Below, in pieces: positions 1 to 7,496 of a stretch of DNA of 35,995 nt. Origin of the DNA: Defluviicoccus sp. bin129 (lineage in GTDB: Bacteria > Pseudomonadota > Alphaproteobacteria > MPNO01). Position 1 is the stretch's first letter; every line of letters begins with the position of its first letter. The notes beneath the pieces are model-generated. The model was not told the DNA's origin. It saw nothing but the letters and a program-made list of their open reading frames with translations, and ran no database searches. The translations under genes were made by a program, and so were the position numbers. The stretch covers positions 1 to 35,995 of the forward strand of contig MPNO01000048.1 in the NCBI GenBank assembly GCA_002239065.1, in the 5' to 3' direction.

Positions 1-14
1 CGCGATGGCCTCCG

Positions 15-80
15 CTGTGGATAAGCAGCCCGCCGCCGCCAGACTCGCGACGGTCGCGGCGGCGGGCTACTTACCCACAG
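15..80. repeat. Inverted repeat with DnaA-box-like ends
   Basis: Two 26-base arms (15-40 and 55-80) are complementary at 23 positions around a 14-base centre. The outer end of the left arm reads TGTGGATAA (16-24), which is the exact complement of the DnaA box TTATCCACA. The right arm ends in TTACCCACA (71-79), one base off the consensus. The two arm mismatches away from the loop are C-A and A-C on the plus strand, which become G-U wobbles in a minus-strand RNA, so an RNA hairpin from that strand would be fully paired. No U-run follows it, so it is not an ordinary terminator. It could be a DnaA-binding site, a small RNA or a mobile palindrome. No gene is seen from 1 to 770. Confidence 0.55.
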
Positions 81-124
81 CTACCAACGAAAGCCAGAGC
101 TCCTACACCACGTGTGGGGACACG

Positions 125-715
125 ACCAGAAACCTCCCAGCCCCACGCTCCACCCGTCATTTCTACCGGAGCGCTGGAGGCGCGGAGTAGCCTGCCCTGA
201 GCTTGTCGAAGGGGAGAAACCCCGCGCCCGCCCGCCCCACCTCGTCATTTCGACCGGAGCGCGAAGCGCGAAGTGGAGAAACCTCCCTGCCCCACGGGGA
301 CGAGGTTTCTCCACTCCGCCGTGCTGACGCACGGCTCCGGTCGAAATGACGAGGGGGCCGCCGTGCTGGCGCACGGCTACGCCCCGGATCAAGTCCGAGG
401 TCCGTCGAAATGACGAGAGGGGAGCAGCGGCAGTCCGGCGTGGCGGAGGCGTTCCGATAGCCCGTCCTTCGACACGCCCGCCCCACCCCGCCATTTCGAC
501 CGGAGCGCGAAGCGCGAAGTGGAGAACCCTCCCAGCCCCATGGGGACGAGGTTTCTCCACTCCGCCGTGCTGACGCACGGCTCCGGTCGAAATGACGAGG
601 GGGCCGCCGTGCTGCGCACGGCTCCGCCCCGGATCAAGTCCGGGGTCCGTCGAAATGACGAGGGGGTCGCTTCCCGTTCCCCCCAACCAAAAAGGGCGCC
701 GGTCTCTCCGGCGCC
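125..715. repeat. Cluster of dispersed long inverted repeats (family A)
   Basis: The stretch holds two nearly full elements (about 243-351 and 490-597) and several partial ones (about 151-221, 359-415, 605-661). A full element begins CGTCATTTCGACCGGAGCG, continues to AGTGGAGAAACCTCC, passes a GC-rich centre (CCCCACGGGG), and returns as GAGGTTTCTCCACT and CTCCGGTCGAAATGACG. It is therefore a roughly 108-bp imperfect palindrome. Partial copies carry a different centre (CGGATCAAGTCC and relatives) or a CCTGAGCTTGTCGAAGG piece. Open frames here translate to repeated VISTGA- and SSFRPE-like strings on every frame and are not genes. Similar arrays sit at 2672-3134 and 25001-25254. Confidence 0.85.
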
Positions 716-770
716 CCATTTCGCGACTTTACACTTTATACCCCAAATCGTGTCCCATGTCAAGAGAAAA

Positions 771-1364
771 TTACCTGAAGGGGTTATTTCCCTCCACCTC
801 CTCGTCCGTCCTCTCCGCCGGGTCGATGCGGATGGCGGCGGATTTGCGGGTCTCGGGCCAGGGTTCGTCGACCCAGCCGGCGATCTCGGCGTAGCGGTGC
901 AGCGCGGCGCGGATGTGCTCGACGGCGGTGCCGTGGCGCATGCGGTACCAGCCCTCGACCTGGCGCAGCCCGTGATTGTCGATCACCACGTCGAGCACCA
1001 GCTGGAGCCGCGTGGTGCGGATCGCGCCGGCGGCGACGGTGATCGCCATCTCGCGCGCCCAGGGCCGGTAGCGCAGCCGCCAGGAGCTCTCCTCCGCCGG
1101 GGTCAGCCGGTCCACCGGGTCGGTGAACATGGCGCGCCGCCGGCGCTGGGCGAGCGGCGCGACCGGGCGCGAGGCGGGGAACAGCCCGCGTCCGAACGCC
1201 TCCCAGACCCGGCGCACTTCGAGCGCCGCGCGGGTCTGCTCGGCCCCCAGCCGGCCGTCCCGCGCCAGCCGGGCGACGATGTCGCATCGCAGCTTGCGCA
1301 CCGTCTCGGGGGTCGGCCCGGTCTCGCGGGGATCGGCGGCGGCGGGTTTCGCTTCGGGTTCCAT
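771..1364 (-). CDS. Hypothetical protein, second gene of a pair divergent from an S24 repressor
   Basis: This 197-residue protein has no signal peptide or membrane segment. The start is supported by AAGGAG six bases upstream of the ATG. Residues 1-25 are a Pro/Ala/Glu-rich tail. The middle has a basic stretch (QRRRRAM) followed by DPVDRLTPAEESSW, then a hydrophobic core (LVLDVVIDNHGL) and a final amphipathic helix (VEHIRAALHRYAEIAGW). That layout, a basic region then a helix-rich C-terminus, loosely resembles the alphaproteobacterial DUF6456 type, but I cannot confirm membership. It lies 22 bases after the upstream gene and is probably cotranscribed with it. The pairing with a divergent CI-like repressor suggests a regulatory or prophage-derived module; function unknown. 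Confidence 0.7.
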   Translation of the reverse strand: MEPEAKPAAADPRETGPTPETVRKLRCDIVARLARDGRLGAEQTRAALEVRRVWEAFGRGLFPASRPVAPLAQRRRRAMFTDPVDRLTPAEESSWRLRYRPWAREMAITVAAGAIRTTRLQLVLDVVIDNHGLRQVEGWYRMRHGTAVEHIRAALHRYAEIAGWVDEPWPETRKSAAIRIDPAERTDEEVEGNNPFR

Positions 1365-1386
1365 GCTGTGCTCCTTGTACGGGCTG

Positions 1387-1827
1387 TCAGCCGGCGCGGC
1401 GGCGTGCGGGGCGGTGGGCGCTCGGACCGGCGGCGAAGGCGCCGGGCAGCGGGTCGATCCCGGGATAGCGGATGCGGGTGCCCGCCGCCCGGGCGGCGCG
1501 GATCAGATCGGGTATCGACGCCGGCAAGCCGTCGAGCGCGTAGCCGGCGATGGTCGCGGTGACCCGGTCGCCCAGGGTCTCCAGCGCGCGGCGCAGCGGC
1601 GGCGAGGGCAAAGGAGGCGTCTCGCCCTCCTCCGCGTCGTCGGGCATCGGCGTCTCCGGGGCAAGCGGGGCGGCGCGGCGCCAGTCGTCCAGCGCCGCCT
1701 CGAGCGCGGAAGCGGGGCGGCCGAAGGTGCATTCGAGGAAGGCGAGCTCGATGCCGCTTCCGGCCAGCAGGAGGAGACGCCGGCGTTCCCCGGCGGAGAA
1801 CGAAAGGCGCTTGCGAATTTCGGCCAT
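1387..1827 (-). CDS. Hypothetical protein, first gene of a pair divergent from an S24 repressor
   Basis: This 146-residue protein starts at an ATG preceded by AGAAGGAG at good spacing, a strong ribosome site. The N-terminus (MAEIRKRLSFSAGERRRLLL) is basic and could be helical; the middle contains an acidic Pro-rich segment (APETPMPDDAEEGETPPLP), and the C-terminus is Arg-rich. No catalytic motif was recognised. It is the first gene of a two-gene minus-strand unit whose AT-rich promoter region (1828-1919) is shared with the divergent repressor gene, an arrangement typical of genes controlled by their neighbouring repressor. Function unknown; a role in DNA binding or phage-type regulation is only a guess. 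Confidence 0.7.
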   Translation of the reverse strand: MAEIRKRLSFSAGERRRLLLLAGSGIELAFLECTFGRPASALEAALDDWRRAAPLAPETPMPDDAEEGETPPLPSPPLRRALETLGDRVTATIAGYALDGLPASIPDLIRAARAAGTRIRYPGIDPLPGAFAAGPSAHRPARRRAG

Positions 1828-1919
1828 ATGCGCTATCTCCTTCTCTTATCTGACGCCCTTAGTTTGCATAAAAAGAAAAATATGTCAAGTAGCAATGTGC
1901 GAAGAGATACACTTTTTGG
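1828..1919. promoter_or_regulatory. AT-rich divergent control region
   Basis: This is one of the most AT-rich stretches of the window, with runs such as AAAAAGAAAAATATG. On the minus strand TTGACA (complement of 1883-1888) is a perfect -35 box, though no good -10 follows at the usual distance. On the plus strand TACACT (1908-1913) sits seven bases before the GTG at 1920, so transcription could begin at or next to the start codon. The repressor encoded at 1920 is the obvious candidate to bind here. Confidence 0.45.
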
Positions 1920-2561
1920 GTGAAAACCATGGCCGAACGACCTGACGGGATCGCGATCTCCAACCGTATCCGGCAATGGCGCAAGCGGCGCGGGTTGACC
2001 CTCCAGGTGCTGGCCGGGCGGCTCGGCACCTCGGCCGGTCACCTGCACAAATGGGAGACCGGCAAGGTGTCGATCACCCTCGACCGGCTGGGCGAGGTCG
2101 CCACCGCGCTGGAGTGCAACGTGCTCGACCTGGTCGAGGGGCTGGCCAACGTCCCGGTGGTCGGCCGGGTCGGCGCCGGGTCCGAGGTGCATGCCGTCGA
2201 CGACCACGCGATGGGTCAGGGAACCCGCCATGTCCGCTGCCCCAACGGGCTCGACGCGCAGCAGACCGTGGCGGTCGAGGTGGTGGGCGATTCGATGCTG
2301 CCGATCGAGGAGGGGTGGCTGCTGTTCTACACCCGCGACTACGAGGGGGTGCCGTCGGAATGCCTCGGCAAGCTGTGCGTCGTCCAGCTCGCCGATGACG
2401 GGCCGCGCTACGTCAAGCGGATCAAGCCGGGGCGGCAGAACGGGATGTTCAACCTGTACAGCACCAACGCCCGCGAGATGGAGGATATCGCGCTGGCCTG
2501 GGCGGCGCCGGTGCTGGACGCGCGCCCGCCGGTGCCGGGCGAGGCGGCCGCCCAGGGCTGA
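1920..2561 (+). CDS. S24-family transcriptional repressor (CI/LexA-like, XRE HTH plus peptidase domain)
   Basis: Of 213 residues, about 12-70 form an XRE helix-turn-helix (RIRQWRKRRGLTLQVLAGRL ... GHLHKWETGKVSI). Residues about 75-195 are an S24 peptidase-like domain with the Ser of GDSMLP and the Lys of YVKRIK, the LexA/CI Ser-Lys dyad. The segment VGRVGAGSEV lies where LexA/CI proteins carry their cleavage site, so self-cleavage after DNA damage is possible but the canonical Ala-Gly bond is not obvious. The GTG at 1920 lacks a Shine-Dalgarno; ATG at 1929 is the alternative. A TACACT -10 candidate seven bases upstream suggests a leaderless mRNA, as for lambda cI from PRM. It probably represses itself and the two divergent genes. 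Confidence 0.85.
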   Translation: MKTMAERPDGIAISNRIRQWRKRRGLTLQVLAGRLGTSAGHLHKWETGKVSITLDRLGEVATALECNVLDLVEGLANVPVVGRVGAGSEVHAVDDHAMGQGTRHVRCPNGLDAQQTVAVEVVGDSMLPIEEGWLLFYTRDYEGVPSECLGKLCVVQLADDGPRYVKRIKPGRQNGMFNLYSTNAREMEDIALAWAAPVLDARPPVPGEAAAQG

Positions 2562-2671
2562 GGGTGAATTCCCGGAAAGGGTAAATCCGGCATCGCAGGA
2601 TTTATTCGATAGGGGAATTTCTTCCGCTGCGCAGCCCGCCCGCGACGGCCCGGATCGATTCGCCGCCATGT

Positions 2672-3134
2672 CGTCATTTCGACCGAAGCGCGAAGCGCGA
2701 AGTGGAGAAACCTCCCGGCCCGTCCGCCCCCCCCTCGTCATTTCGACCGAAGCGCGAAGCGCGAAGTGGAGAAACCTCCCTGCCCCATGGGCAACCCCCT
2801 CTCGTCATTTCGACCGGAGCGCGCAGCGCGTAGTGGAGAAACCTCCCTGCCCCACGGGGACGAGGTTTCTCCACTACGCCGTGCTGCGCACGGCTCCGGT
2901 CGAAATGACGAGGGGGGCGCGCCGTGCTCCGCACGGATCCGGTCGAAATGACGAGGGGGGCGCGCCGTGCTCCGCACGGATCCGGTCGAAATGACGAGGG
3001 GGGCGCGCCGTGCTCCGCACGGATCCGGTCGAAATGACGAGGGGGGCGCGCCGTGCTGCGCACGGCTTCGGTCGAAATGACGAAGGGGGGCACGCCGTGC
3101 TGCGCACGGCTCCGGTCGAAATGACGAGGGGGGC
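2672..3134. repeat. Family A repeats, ending in a 43-bp tandem array
   Basis: Left-arm copies begin at 2672 and 2736, a full palindromic element spans 2803-2910, and from 2878 the right-arm unit is repeated head to tail. Successive units start at 2878, 2921, 2964, 3007, 3050 and 3094, spacings of 43, 43, 43, 43 and 44 bases, with a truncated end near 3135. Each unit reads GCCGTGCTSCGCACGG, then a CCGGTCGAAATGACGAGGGG tail. Three adjacent units (2921-3049) look identical, which implies recent unequal exchange or slippage. No gene is credible between 2562 and 3250. Confidence 0.85.
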
Positions 3135-3250
3135 GCCGTCGCCGCGCCGCGACGGTTTCATGCGGGGCGGATATGCTCTAAGACGAAGCGCCGGAACCGC
3201 GCGGCACGGCGCGGCCGGAAGCAGGGCACGGTTTCCGCGGGGGACGAGAC

Positions 3251-4531
3251 ATGAGCGAACTCTGGCAACTCACCGCTTCCGAGGCGGGGCGGGGCATCGC
3301 CGCCGGCGAGATCACCTCCGAGGCGCTGGTCCGGGCCTGCCTGGAGCGCATCGAGGATCGCGACGGGGATGTCGAGGCTTGGGCCCATCTCGATCCCGAC
3401 TACGCGATCGCCCAGGCGCGCGCGGCCGATTCCGTGGCGCCCGCGGGCCCGCTGCACGGCGTGCCCTTCGCGGCCAAGGACGTGATCGATTCGGGCGAGC
3501 TGCCCACCGAGTACGGCGCGCCGGCGATCCATGGCGGCCACCGGCCGGAGCGCGACGCGGCCTGCGTGGCGGCGATGCGCCGGGCCGGCGCGGTGCTGCT
3601 GGGCAAGACCGTCTCCACCGAGTTCGCCACCTTCCAGCCGGGCAAGACCAGGAACCCGCACGACCCGGGCCACACCCCGGGCGGCTCGTCGAGCGGCTCG
3701 GCCGCCGCGGTCGGCGCCTCGATGGTGCCGATCGCCTTCGGCAACCAGACCGCCGGATCGCTGATCCGCCCGGCCGCGTTCTGCGGCGTCGCCGGGCTCA
3801 AGCCGACCCACGGCACGGTCGATCTCGCGGGCATTCTCGCGCTCGAGCCGGTCTTCGACACGCTGGGCTACATGGCGCGCTCGGTCGACGATCTCGGGCT
3901 GTTCTACGACATTGTGCGCGGCGCCGAGGCGGCGGTCCCGGAAGACGGGCTGGGCCGGGCGCCGAAAATCGGGCTGTGCCGCACCCATCACTGGGGCAGG
4001 GCCGAGGCCGAGACCCGCGAGGCGGTCGAGCGCGCGGCGGCGAAATTCGCCGATCTCGGCGCGGAGATCGCCGATCTCGACCTGCCCGACGACTTCGCGA
4101 CCATCCCCGACAGCCACCGGGTCATCCTCAACGCCGGGCTCACCCAGAGCCTCGCCCGGCAATACGCCGATCACCGCGACCGGCTGAGCGAGAGGCTGCG
4201 CGGCATGATCGAGGAGGGGCTGGGCTATGACGAGGCGACGCTGGAGGCGGCCCGCACCCATGCCAAGGCGTGCCGCGCGGAAGCCGACGACGCCTTCGGC
4301 GAGTGCGACGCGCTGCTCACCCCGAGCGCGCCCGGCGAGGCGCCGGAAGGGCTCGGCATGACCGGCGATCCGATCTTCCAGACCACCTGGACGCTGCTGC
4401 ACCTGCCCTGCGTGACGCTGCCCTTCGCCACCGGGCCGCGCGGGCTGCCGGTCGGCGTCCAGCTGATCGGAAGGCGCGGCGCGGACGCCGCCCTGCTCGC
4501 CGTCGCCAGGTGGTTCCACGGGCGGATGTGA
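3251..4531 (+). CDS. Amidase signature family hydrolase
   Basis: This 426-residue protein is a serine amidase of the GatA/AtzF/FAAH fold. The catalytic triad is visible: Lys76 (FAAKDVID), cis-Ser146 (GGSSSGSA) and nucleophile Ser170 (GNQTAGSLIRPA), with the 24-residue gap between the two serines usual in the family. The C-terminal region ends with LPVGVQLIG, also typical. Family members hydrolyse amides of many kinds (indoleacetamide, allophanate, Glu-tRNA); the substrate cannot be deduced. It is shorter than GatA and has no GatB/GatC partner nearby, so the transamidation role is unlikely. Its stop overlaps the start of the downstream permease gene, implying one operon and perhaps uptake of the substrate. 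Confidence 0.88.
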   Translation: MSELWQLTASEAGRGIAAGEITSEALVRACLERIEDRDGDVEAWAHLDPDYAIAQARAADSVAPAGPLHGVPFAAKDVIDSGELPTEYGAPAIHGGHRPERDAACVAAMRRAGAVLLGKTVSTEFATFQPGKTRNPHDPGHTPGGSSSGSAAAVGASMVPIAFGNQTAGSLIRPAAFCGVAGLKPTHGTVDLAGILALEPVFDTLGYMARSVDDLGLFYDIVRGAEAAVPEDGLGRAPKIGLCRTHHWGRAEAETREAVERAAAKFADLGAEIADLDLPDDFATIPDSHRVILNAGLTQSLARQYADHRDRLSERLRGMIEEGLGYDEATLEAARTHAKACRAEADDAFGECDALLTPSAPGEAPEGLGMTGDPIFQTTWTLLHLPCVTLPFATGPRGLPVGVQLIGRRGADAALLAVARWFHGRM

Positions 4532-5337
4532 GCGAGGCGCCGCGAAGCCGCGCCGCCGGCCGCGCCGCGCGCATCGCCGCGCCGCTCGCGATCGGCATCG
4601 CCGTCCTCGCCGCCTGGGAAGGCGTCGTCCGGGTCCACGAGGTCAAGCACTACATCCTGCCCGGGCCGCTGCTGATCCTGGAGACGCTGGCGAAGGACTG
4701 GCAGACCCTGCTGGTCTCGCTCGCCCACACGATGAAGACGGCGCTCGGCGCGTTCGTGCTGGCGGCGGCGGGCGGGCTCGGCATTGCCATCCTGTTCGCG
4801 CGCTCGCGCTGGCTGGAGGCGAGCCTGTTCCCCTACGCGGTGATCGTCCAGGTCACGCCGGTGGTCTCGATCGCGCCGCTGATCATCATCTGGGTCAAGG
4901 ACATCGAGATTGCGCTGCTGATCTGCGCCTGGATCGTCGCCTTCTTCCCGGTGGTCGCCAACACCACGCTCGGGCTCAAGAGCGCCGACCACAACCTGCG
5001 CGACCTGTTCGAGCTCTACGGCGCGAGCCGGCGCCAGGTGCTGTGGCGGCTCCGACTGCCGAGCGCGCTGCCCTACTACCTGTCCTCGCTCCGGATCGCC
5101 GGCGGGCTGGCGCTGATCGGCGCGGTGGTGGCCGAGTTCGTCGCCGGCACCGGGGGCACCGCCTCGGGGCTCGCCTGGCGCATCCTCGAATCGGGCTACC
5201 GGCTCAACATCCCGCGCATGTTCGCGGCGCTCCTGCTGATCTCGCTCGCCGGCATCGCCGTCTTCGCCGCGCTCGGCTGGCTGCAGCACGCGCTGCTGCG
5301 CCGCTGGCACGAGAGCGCGGTCGCGCGGGAGGGTTAG
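4528..5337 (+). CDS. ABC transporter permease (SsuC/TauC/ThiX type), orphan
   Basis: The GTG at 4528 overlaps the amidase stop (GTGA), giving 269 residues. About six membrane helices are visible, starting at IAAPLAIGIAVLAAW. The cytoplasmic EAA loop (ELYGASRRQVLWRLRLPSAL) near residues 168-187 is the contact point for an ATPase. The family imports nitrate, sulfonates, taurine or pyrimidine-type compounds through the inner membrane. No matching ATPase or binding protein lies beside it: the ATPase at 5334-6586 belongs to the choline system on the opposite strand. Its 3' end overlaps that gene by four bases (TTAG carries both stops). Whether it borrows an ATPase from elsewhere is unknown. Confidence 0.8.
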   Translation: MSEAPRSRAAGRAARIAAPLAIGIAVLAAWEGVVRVHEVKHYILPGPLLILETLAKDWQTLLVSLAHTMKTALGAFVLAAAGGLGIAILFARSRWLEASLFPYAVIVQVTPVVSIAPLIIIWVKDIEIALLICAWIVAFFPVVANTTLGLKSADHNLRDLFELYGASRRQVLWRLRLPSALPYYLSSLRIAGGLALIGAVVAEFVAGTGGTASGLAWRILESGYRLNIPRMFAALLLISLAGIAVFAALGWLQHALLRRWHESAVAREG

Positions 5338-6586
5338 GGGGGCGCCGGCGCGTCCCCGCGGGGCGTCGGGGCGCCCTGGCTCATCAGGCCGCGATAGATT
5401 TCCTCGTCGCCGATCACGCCGACCAGGCGGCCGTCCTCGACCATCAGCACCGGGCGGCCGGTGCGGTGGCGCAGCTCGATCGCCGCCCGCATCCGCAGAT
5501 CCGGCGCCGCCGCGCAGATCGTGCCGGTGCCCAGCGTGGCGAGGTCCATCTCCGGCGCATGGCGGCGGATTGCGGCGGGGCGGCGCCCACCCCGGGGGCG
5601 GGGCGGGGGATTGGGGGGGGGGAGGCCTCGACGCTGGCCTCGACCGGCTCCCCCGCCTCGTTCAGGCTGAGCCGGTTGAGGCCCGACCAGTCGAGCAGCA
5701 GCGTGTCGCCGCTGCGCCTGATCTCGTCCACCGGCGTCATCAGGGAGCCGCAGCGCAGCACGTTGAGCGCATCCATGTGGGCGATGAACTCGGCGACATA
5801 GGCGTTGGCCGGCCGCAGGACGATCTCCTCCGGCTCGCCGAACTGGACGATGCGGCCGGCCTCCATGATCGCGATGTGGCGGCCCAGCTTGAGGGCTTCG
5901 TTGAGGTCGTGGCTGACGAACAGGATCGTCTTGCCGAGCCGGCGTTGCAGGTCGAGCAGCTCGTCCTGCAAGTGCTCGCGGATCAGCGGATCGAGCGCCG
6001 AGAACGGCTCGTCCATCAGCAGGATGTCGGAATCGGTGGCGAGCGCGCGGGCGAGGCCGACCCGCTGCTGCATGCCGCCCGACAGCTCGTGGACGAACCG
6101 GTCGGCCCAGCCGTCGAGATCGACCAGCCTCAGCTTGTCCGCCACCAGGGCGTCGCGCTCCGCCCGGTTGGTGCCGCGCAGCTCCAGGCCGAAGCTGACA
6201 TTCTCGTGCACCGTGCGCCACGGCAGGAGGGCGAATTGCTGGAACACCATGGCGATGTGCTGCATCCGCATGCGCCTCAGCGTGGCGGCGTCGCAGAGGG
6301 TGATGTCCAGCATCTCGCTTCCGTCGCGCACCAGGACCCGTCCGCGGGTCACCCGGCACAGCCCGTTGACCGCGCGCAGGAGCGTCGACTTGCCCGAACC
6401 CGACAGGCCCATCAGCACGCAGATCTCGCCCGGCCGGACGGAGAGCGACGCCCCGGCGACGCCGACCACCGCGCCGGTCGCGTCGTGGATCTCCTGGCGT
6501 GCGCCGCCGCGGTCGAGCAGGCCCAGCGCGGCCCCGGTGTCGCCGCCGAACAGGATGTCCACGTCCTTCAGTTCGATCGCGTGAAT
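5334..6586 (-). CDS. choV: Choline/betaine ABC transporter ATP-binding protein, frameshifted at a C10 tract
   Basis: The ATPase of the choXWV importer. Counting from the GTG at 6562, it has Walker A (MGLSGSGKST, residues 51-60), a Q-loop (FQQFALLPW), signature LSGGMQQR and Walker B ILLMDEPFSALD. After the NBD a linker leads to a C-terminal CBS-like domain (RTGRPVLMVEDGRLVGVIGD), but that part lies in a different frame. The frame breaks at or near ten C residues (G10 on the plus strand, 5613-5622); one more C or two fewer would restore it. Without correction the protein runs out of frame to 5444 and loses the CBS part. No ATG exists upstream: the frame opens after the choW stop, and ATT at 6584-6586, seven bases after GGAG, would add the conserved residues AIELKDVDILFGGD. 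Confidence 0.8.
5613..5622. repeat. G10/C10 homopolymer tract inside choV
   Basis: Ten consecutive G on the plus strand (ten C in the coding sense) at the linker between the NBD and the CBS-like domain. It is the longest homopolymer I noticed in the window and lies at the point where the reading frame changes. Tracts of this length slip readily in replication and are also prone to sequencing and assembly errors; the sequence alone cannot separate the two. Confidence 0.85.
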
Positions 6587-6589
6587 CGA

Positions 6590-7438
6590 TCAGCTCCGCC
6601 GGTTGTCGCCGCCGCGCTGCTTGCAGATGCGGTCGAGCAGGATGGCGACGATCACGATGGCGAGCCCGGCCTCGAACCCCTTGGCGATGTTGACCGTATT
6701 GAGCGCGCGCAGCACCGGGACGCCGAGCCCGGGGGCGCCCACCATCGCCGCGATCACCACCATGGAGAGGCTGAGCATGATGCACTGGGTGACGCCGGCC
6801 ATGATGGTCGGCATGGCGTGCGGCAGCTCGACCTTCCACAGCAGCTGGCCGCGCGTCGCGCCGAACGCCTCGCCGGCCTCGACCAGCGGCCGCGGCACGC
6901 TGGAAATGCCGAGATGGGTGAGCCGGATCGGCGCCGGGATGGCGAAGATCACAGTCGAGATCAGCCCGGGCACCACGCCGAGGCCGAACATGATCATGGT
7001 CGGGATCAGGTAGACGAAGGTCGGGATGGTCTGCATCAGGTCGAGCACCGGCCGGATCGCGTTGTAGAGCCAGGGCCGATGCGCCGCCGCGATGCCGACC
7101 GGCACCCCGGCGGCGATGCAGATCACGGTCGAGAACAGGATCAGGGTGAGCGTCTGGACCGTGTTCTCCCAGTAGCCCAGGTTGATCACCAGCAGCAGCG
7201 TCAGCACCACCGCCGCCACCAGCTTCCACGAGCGGTGCAGCCAGAAGGCGAGGCCGGCGAGCAGCGCCACCAGCACAAGCGCGGGCAGCGCCAGGGCGAG
7301 GCCGCTCACCCCCTCGATGACGAATTTCAGGACCTCGGACAGGTAGTCGAAGAACCAGGCCCCGTGGTCCAGCAGCACGTCCACGAAGGACTCGATCCAC
7401 CTGCCGAGCGGGATCTTCTCGTCGGTCAGCCAGTCCAA
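6590..7438 (-). CDS. choW: Choline/betaine ABC transporter permease
   Basis: A 282-residue inner-membrane permease of the ProW/OpuAB/ChoW family. An N-terminal amphipathic part (MDWLTDEKIPLGRWIESFVD) is followed by about six to eight hydrophobic helices. The EAA-type loop is seen at GEAFGATRGQLLWKVELPHA, and the motif QTIPTFVYLIP is typical of betaine permeases. TTG at 7438 is taken as the start because it gives the conserved N-terminus; GGGG lies upstream. The gene sits between choX and choV on the same strand; its TGA stop is followed at once by the choV frame, so the genes are translationally close. It forms the channel for choline brought by ChoX. Confidence 0.87.
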   Translation of the reverse strand: MDWLTDEKIPLGRWIESFVDVLLDHGAWFFDYLSEVLKFVIEGVSGLALALPALVLVALLAGLAFWLHRSWKLVAAVVLTLLLVINLGYWENTVQTLTLILFSTVICIAAGVPVGIAAAHRPWLYNAIRPVLDLMQTIPTFVYLIPTMIMFGLGVVPGLISTVIFAIPAPIRLTHLGISSVPRPLVEAGEAFGATRGQLLWKVELPHAMPTIMAGVTQCIMLSLSMVVIAAMVGAPGLGVPVLRALNTVNIAKGFEAGLAIVIVAILLDRICKQRGGDNRRS

Positions 7439-7496
7439 GACCTACCCCGCGGCGCTGTCCGCCCTCCGCTTGCGGCCGTCGCGGCGGGAAAGGCTG

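Noticed and set aside
81..763. Several overlapping open frames in the first repeat cluster
   Set aside because: All are read-throughs of family A repeats (strings like VISTG and SGRND on every frame) and lack ribosome sites and domains.
2878..3134. The 43-bp tandem array as a CRISPR
   Set aside because: The whole 43-base unit is repeated with no variable spacers, and no cas gene is present, so it is an ordinary tandem repeat.
5334..7400. A single 688-codon minus-strand frame covering choV and part of choW
   Set aside because: Only its last part (about 5334-5610) is real coding sequence, the CBS-like end of choV; the rest is antiframe to choW and choV.
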